Part shown: piece by piece, positions 60,298 to 64,000 of the stretch
Layout: every line of letters begins with the position of its first letter
Numbering within the stretch: position 1 is the first letter of the stretch
Made by a program: the position numbers and the translations under genes
Notes under the pieces: model-generated
The model's database searches: none
Seen by the model: only the letters and a program-made list of their open reading frames with translations
What the model was told of the DNA's origin: nothing
DNA from: PGYR01 sp048267165
Lineage (GTDB): Bacteria > Bacteroidota > Ignavibacteria > Kapaibacteriales > UBA2268
Assembly (NCBI GenBank): GCA_048267165.1
Contig: JBLWYD010000011.1
Coordinates: 1-64,000 of the forward strand
Length of the DNA: 64,000 nt
Reading direction: 5' to 3'

Positions 60298-60695
60298 ATA
60301 AATTTATCAAGAAGTTACGATTTGTATTAATTGCAAACCTTTTATTTAGTTTGTCATCTGGGATAATATTAATTGGATTAAGTGAATTAGTATCAGAATT
60401 AATGAATGTTAACTCTGAAATTATTGTATATGTTGGAGTAGTGTTGGTATTGTTCTCATTACTTATAGGTGCTACAGCTATTAAAACAAGTATTAACAAG
60501 AATAAAGTAAATTTTATTATTCTACAGGATTGGATTTGGGTGTTTTCTAGTATTGTACTATTGGTATTTATACCAAATGAAATTACAATAATAGGAAACA
60601 TGCTGATAATTATTGTTGGTCTTATTGTAGCTTCTTTAGCGATATTCCAGTCGAATATAATAAGTAAAAATAACTTAGCTATTAAATCAAAATAG
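60294..60695 (+). CDS. Small membrane protein, four spans
   Basis: 133 residues, four hydrophobic segments (FVLIANLLFSLSSGIILIGL, IIVYVGVVLVLFSLLIGATAI, WIWVFSSIVLLVFIP, MLIIIVGLIVASLAIFQ). The layout is that of small DoxX-like or unassigned membrane proteins; no motif settles it. Start overlaps the SRPBCC stop by four bases, making it the third gene of the unit divergent from the AraC regulator. Confidence 0.7.
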   Translation: MNKFIKKLRFVLIANLLFSLSSGIILIGLSELVSELMNVNSEIIVYVGVVLVLFSLLIGATAIKTSINKNKVNFIILQDWIWVFSSIVLLVFIPNEITIIGNMLIIIVGLIVASLAIFQSNIISKNNLAIKSK

Positions 60696-60854
60696 TAGAA
60701 ATGGAATGGAATACAAACTACTATATTAGTCGGTAGCTACTCTTATTTTTCAATCAAATGTATTCATTGACTTAGCGGATATTATTCAAATCATACTTCC
60801 TGCACTCATTCGTCTATTTTCTTGTTAACTTGCAAACAAAAAAACGCTAATAAA

Positions 60855-61616
60855 ATGAAAATAAAAAGATTCACTATACAAGGTCACGACGGCTACGAAA
60901 TGTCAGCTGAGTTAGACCTACCAGCAAACGGTTACCCAAAATACTTCTGTCTATACGTACCGTGCTTTACTTGCACTAAAAACCTGCGAGTAGTTAAGCA
61001 TCTATCAAAGCAGCTAGTTTCACAAGGTATAGCTCTGTTGCGATTCGACTTCCCGGGGTTGGGTGATTCGGAAGGGGATTTTGCTGAGACAACTTACTCG
61101 ACGAATTTGAAGAATATACGACTAGCTGCACAGTGGTTAGAAGAAAACTACGAAGCTCCTAAGCTAGGTATAGGGCATTCTATGGGCGGCTCAGCGATGA
61201 TGAAATTCGCTATGGAATATGACCCAATGGAGATATTGGTGACTATTGCAGCACCTTCTACTCCAGATCATCTATGTCAAGTATTGCATCGAAACGTAAA
61301 AGAAGCCGAAGAGGCAGGTGCTTCCAAACGTACTATTGGCGGTATAGAGTTCACGCTCACTAAGGACTTCTTTGACGATTTGACTACTAACGGTAAAGAT
61401 TATGACCTATCAAAGCTGAAAAAGCCGATACTGGTACTCCATTCACCCGATGACGATACTGTATCGCTCGATGAGGCACGTAAGATATTAGCACAGGTGC
61501 GCGGACACCGCAGCTATATAATGCTCAACAACTATGGCCACCTGATTATGGATGAGGGCAATGCCATCAAAACGGCAGATATTATATATAATTGGGCGAA
61601 AATGTATTTGGGGTAG
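60855..61616 (+). CDS. Alpha/beta hydrolase
   Basis: 253 residues from the ATG at 60855; an in-frame TTG 33 bases earlier is less likely. Nucleophile S109 in GIGHSMGGSA, acid D199 or D200 in HSPDDDTVS, and H229 in NNYGHLI. RFDFPGLGDSEGDFAETTYS is the oxyanion region. It resembles the hydrolase half of hydrolase-OsmC fusions, without the OsmC part; an OsmC protein is present in the arsenic operon. The substrate is unknown. Confidence 0.9.
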   Translation: MKIKRFTIQGHDGYEMSAELDLPANGYPKYFCLYVPCFTCTKNLRVVKHLSKQLVSQGIALLRFDFPGLGDSEGDFAETTYSTNLKNIRLAAQWLEENYEAPKLGIGHSMGGSAMMKFAMEYDPMEILVTIAAPSTPDHLCQVLHRNVKEAEEAGASKRTIGGIEFTLTKDFFDDLTTNGKDYDLSKLKKPILVLHSPDDDTVSLDEARKILAQVRGHRSYIMLNNYGHLIMDEGNAIKTADIIYNWAKMYLG

Positions 61617-61732
61617 AGTGACTAGAAAGAAGATGAAATCTTTGTCTTCCAGCTACAGAGACAAGAGGGTTACGCTCTAAATTATAACCCAGATACTTGT
61701 AATACATTCTTCAGTATTATACCTTTTGGTAT

Positions 61733-61761
61733 AAAAAAAGGGTCTAGTTTAACCTAGCCCC
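61733..61761 (-). terminator. Terminator of the TonB receptor gene
   Basis: On the minus strand GGG-g-CTAG-gttaaa-CTAG-a-CCC (61761-61740) is followed by seven T residues (61739-61733). An extra small hairpin TATACC-TTTT-GGTATA lies next to it (61719-61734). Confidence 0.8.
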
Positions 61762-61794
61762 TTATGAATCTAAATACTATTTACTCTTCTGTAC

Positions 61795-64000
61795 CTAGAA
61801 GTTATAAGTAAACTTCAGTGTACTCAATCTTGGTATAAACGTACCACCAAATACTTGGTAGTGAGTAGTATTGAATATATTATAAATGAATAACCCTGCG
61901 TTTAGATTTTCAGTTACATCGTAACCAGCACTAAGGTTAAATAGAGTGTAAGTCGGAACAGTTCCGAATTGAATACCAGCTAACCACTCATAATCATCTA
62001 CATAGTTCATCTGCAAACTAACGTCGAACGATTCTGGTACGTCGTAGCTTATAGATGCATTTAGTCTATGTGGAGGAGTATTAGGCGATATTTGTGGGTC
62101 ACCCTCTTCTAGATTGATTTGAGCATCATAGTACATGTAGTTCAGTGTGAATTTTACTTCGTCAGTTATGTAATAATTAGCACCAAACTCTAGTCCATAT
62201 TGATTTACTGAACCAATATTCCCATTCGAAAGTGCGTGCAATGGAGTACCATCGAGTGATACTAGCGGAGCTACATTTGTAGAGTATTTGTCCAAAGCAT
62301 CATATACATACTGAGTTGCAAAATCATTGTACTCACCGAAACCATCACCTAGGTCAGCATTCCATCGTTTTAAGTCTTTGTTCGCATTAGCAACGAAAGA
62401 CGTTACGAAATCTTGAATCTGATTATAGTAAACATCGGCAGTGATATACAATTTATCACTTATTATACCCTTGTAGCCAATCTCATAACCTAGGTTCTTC
62501 TCTAGTTTCAAATCCTCATTCCCTACAGCTCTAGATATCGGTTGTGGCAACCCATTTACGAAATCGGGATTACGTGGATCTGAACTAATTAACCCTAAAC
62601 TCTCAGCACTTGCATCTCTACCAGAAAGAGTAGATATTGAGTCTAAGATTTCTGTTTGTAATGCTTTATAATCGAATAAACCAGTACCAAATTTGTACTT
62701 TTCGCTATTGGCAAAAACAGGTGCAATCGGCGACCATCTGAAATATTCATTATAGTTTGGTCTTTGGAAACTACGGCTAATACTTAATCTCAGAGTGTTA
62801 GCTTTATCTATATCATATACGATTGCTGCACGAGGAGAGAAAAATGCCTCGTGTATATTCGATTCATCGAAACGAGCCGAAGCTACGAATTTTAAATCCT
62901 CTGCTATTTCCCAAGATAATTGCCCATAAACACCATAATAGTTAGCGTCTATATCTCTTGATAGAGTTCTATTCTGAGCTAATATCTGCTTGTCATAACT
63001 AGCACCGAAGATAATATGAAAGTCTTCATCTTTGTCAGCATAGAAATTATACTGAGCGTCTGCAAGTATATCATCTTCATCGTTCTGAGTGAAGAAATTC
63101 GCATGCAAGAACCAGATAGAATCTTTTGAATATCTATTAGTATAGTGAGTGTGGAAGTTGAAATTTTCCGAATTGTATTCTAACCTAGCATAGGGTTTGT
63201 ACAAATCTTTAACCAACACACGACCCAAATCAAATGAGTAAGTGTCGTTACCAGAGTTGGACATACCAACTTCGGCAACTACTCTTTTGTCAACGTCGAA
63301 GTCATAATCCATTCGGAAAGTTCCGTAAGTAGAGAAGGTTTCTCGTTCTTCATTAGTCAACCCTCTAAGCTCTCGTCTTAATCCATCATATTCAAGAAGT
63401 GAATCAGCATTACGGCTTTGAGAAAGGTTTAAACTAGTCGAACGGCCAAGAGTAATTTTATAACTAAGATTTTCTGTAATTAGGTTTGCATACCTAATAT
63501 CTAATCTATTAGTTTCATAATCACCAGTGGTAGTGGATATTTTACCACCGAGTACATCACGAGGAGCATAACTCTTCATATTGATTACTCCGTTAAAAGC
63601 GTTGGCACCGTAAAGTGCGGCGTTAGGACCACGAACGAACTCAATAGTCTCGAACTCGTCTGCTGGCAGTTGGAATGAGTTCCACTCTTGTGCCGAAAGT
63701 AGCATAAGGTGATTCTCTCTTCCATCTTGTAGTACTAATACTCTTTTGTTCATAGTATTAGTGAATCCACGTGTGTTTACAGTATAGTCAGTAGTACCGC
63801 TACGCAATACTTCTACACCTGTCATTCCATCGAAAGCAGCTCCTAGTTGGTTCGCTCTCGATTTCTCCTGTACTTGATCTGCATAGAGCACGTCTATCGC
63901 CCCAGGCGATTCGGTTACCTTCTCCAATCTCTTGGAACTTGCGGTGACCTCGAGGTCATCGAATGTATAAGTCTGGTAATTTAGCTCTATGCTTAGTTCG
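61795..64000 (-). CDS. TonB-dependent receptor, N terminus beyond the window
   Basis: About 735 residues are visible; the frame stays open to the right edge, where it reads YQTYTFDDLEVTASSKRLEKVTESPGAIDVLYADQV. The plug domain is clear (GVEVLRSGTTDYTVNTRGF, EFVRGPNAALYGANAFNGVINM). The remainder is a 22-stranded barrel with the final Phe (LSTLKFTYNF). VTAS before the plug is the usual junction with a CarboxypepD_reg-like or short N-terminal region. It imports a siderophore, cofactor or glycan; no specificity motif was found. Confidence 0.92.
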   Translation of the reverse strand, partial: ELSIELNYQTYTFDDLEVTASSKRLEKVTESPGAIDVLYADQVQEKSRANQLGAAFDGMTGVEVLRSGTTDYTVNTRGFTNTMNKRVLVLQDGRENHLMLLSAQEWNSFQLPADEFETIEFVRGPNAALYGANAFNGVINMKSYAPRDVLGGKISTTTGDYETNRLDIRYANLITENLSYKITLGRSTSLNLSQSRNADSLLEYDGLRRELRGLTNEERETFSTYGTFRMDYDFDVDKRVVAEVGMSNSGNDTYSFDLGRVLVKDLYKPYARLEYNSENFNFHTHYTNRYSKDSIWFLHANFFTQNDEDDILADAQYNFYADKDEDFHIIFGASYDKQILAQNRTLSRDIDANYYGVYGQLSWEIAEDLKFVASARFDESNIHEAFFSPRAAIVYDIDKANTLRLSISRSFQRPNYNEYFRWSPIAPVFANSEKYKFGTGLFDYKALQTEILDSISTLSGRDASAESLGLISSDPRNPDFVNGLPQPISRAVGNEDLKLEKNLGYEIGYKGIISDKLYITADVYYNQIQDFVTSFVANANKDLKRWNADLGDGFGEYNDFATQYVYDALDKYSTNVAPLVSLDGTPLHALSNGNIGSVNQYGLEFGANYYITDEVKFTLNYMYYDAQINLEEGDPQISPNTPPHRLNASISYDVPESFDVSLQMNYVDDYEWLAGIQFGTVPTYTLFNLSAGYDVTENLNAGLFIYNIFNTTHYQVFGGTFIPRLSTLKFTYNF

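Overview
The window is about 64 kb of AT-rich chromosome (low-GC by eye) with high coding density. It is most likely from a member of the Bacteroidota or a close FCB-group relative. The reasons are several A/T-rich promoters with the -7 box TAnnTTTG (best case 4722-4753), a BspA/DUF285 leucine-rich surface protein, DUF2141, DUF3667 and DUF4143 proteins, a D15-type outer membrane protein, a TonB-dependent receptor and few strong Shine-Dalgarno sequences. No rRNA, tRNA, CRISPR array, transposase or integrase was seen. Both window edges cut a gene: the BspA-like gene on the left and the TonB receptor on the right.

Layout. 1-4.3 kb: end of the BspA-like gene, an FAD oxidoreductase, a membrane protein with three winged-helix-like repeats, and an AhpD-like protein. 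4.3-7.7 kb: repeat-rich gap, a REC-histidine kinase, a polytopic membrane protein, DUF2141 and RlpA. 7.9-13.3 kb: one minus-strand transcription unit mnmG - rmlD-like - hldE kinase - hldE adenylyltransferase - manC (LPS heptose and mannose precursors), with mnmG bracketed by two perfect parS sites. 13.3-16.1 kb: purK and a POTRA/D15 outer membrane protein. 16.2-20.2 kb: an HNH nuclease, a secreted trypsin-like protease and an orphan PaaZ. 20.5-28.2 kb: a minus-strand operon of a two-domain dehydrogenase, a GH2-like membrane fusion, purC, rodA and pdxA. 28.4-42.5 kb: lipoproteins, RlmF, a nuclease-fold protein, a DbpA-type helicase, a serine hydrolase, two DUF4143 AAA ATPases and a DUF4411/ImmA toxin-antitoxin-like pair. 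42.6-49.4 kb: flotillin with NfeD, DUF2130, an RluA-type synthase, a methyltransferase, an SpxH-like DsbA and DUF3667. 49.5-55.6 kb: an eleven-gene arsenic operon (arsR, arsI, acr3, two arsC, thioredoxin, osmC, permease, CMD, arsF, arsG). 55.7-57.4 kb: an unrecognised three-gene module led by a TIGR04255-like protein. 57.5-64 kb: an AraC regulator divergent from a small operon, an alpha/beta hydrolase and the TonB receptor.

The most unusual signal is that both DUF4143-type AAA ATPase genes are bracketed by directly repeated palindromes. One pair is 40 bp and identical. The other is about 78 bp and near-identical in its palindromic half. In both units the upstream palindrome lies 4-5 bp from a TATATTTG box just before the start codon. 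The two palindromes differ in sequence but the architecture is the same, which suggests self-contained, perhaps mobile and self-regulating, ATPase units. Other notable signals are the parS pair around mnmG, two genes that lack a normal start codon (rmlD-like and HNH), a 156-bp higher-order repeat in the BspA-like gene, a dispersed intergenic repeat family, and a GH2-like protein without its acid/base motif fused to a membrane domain.
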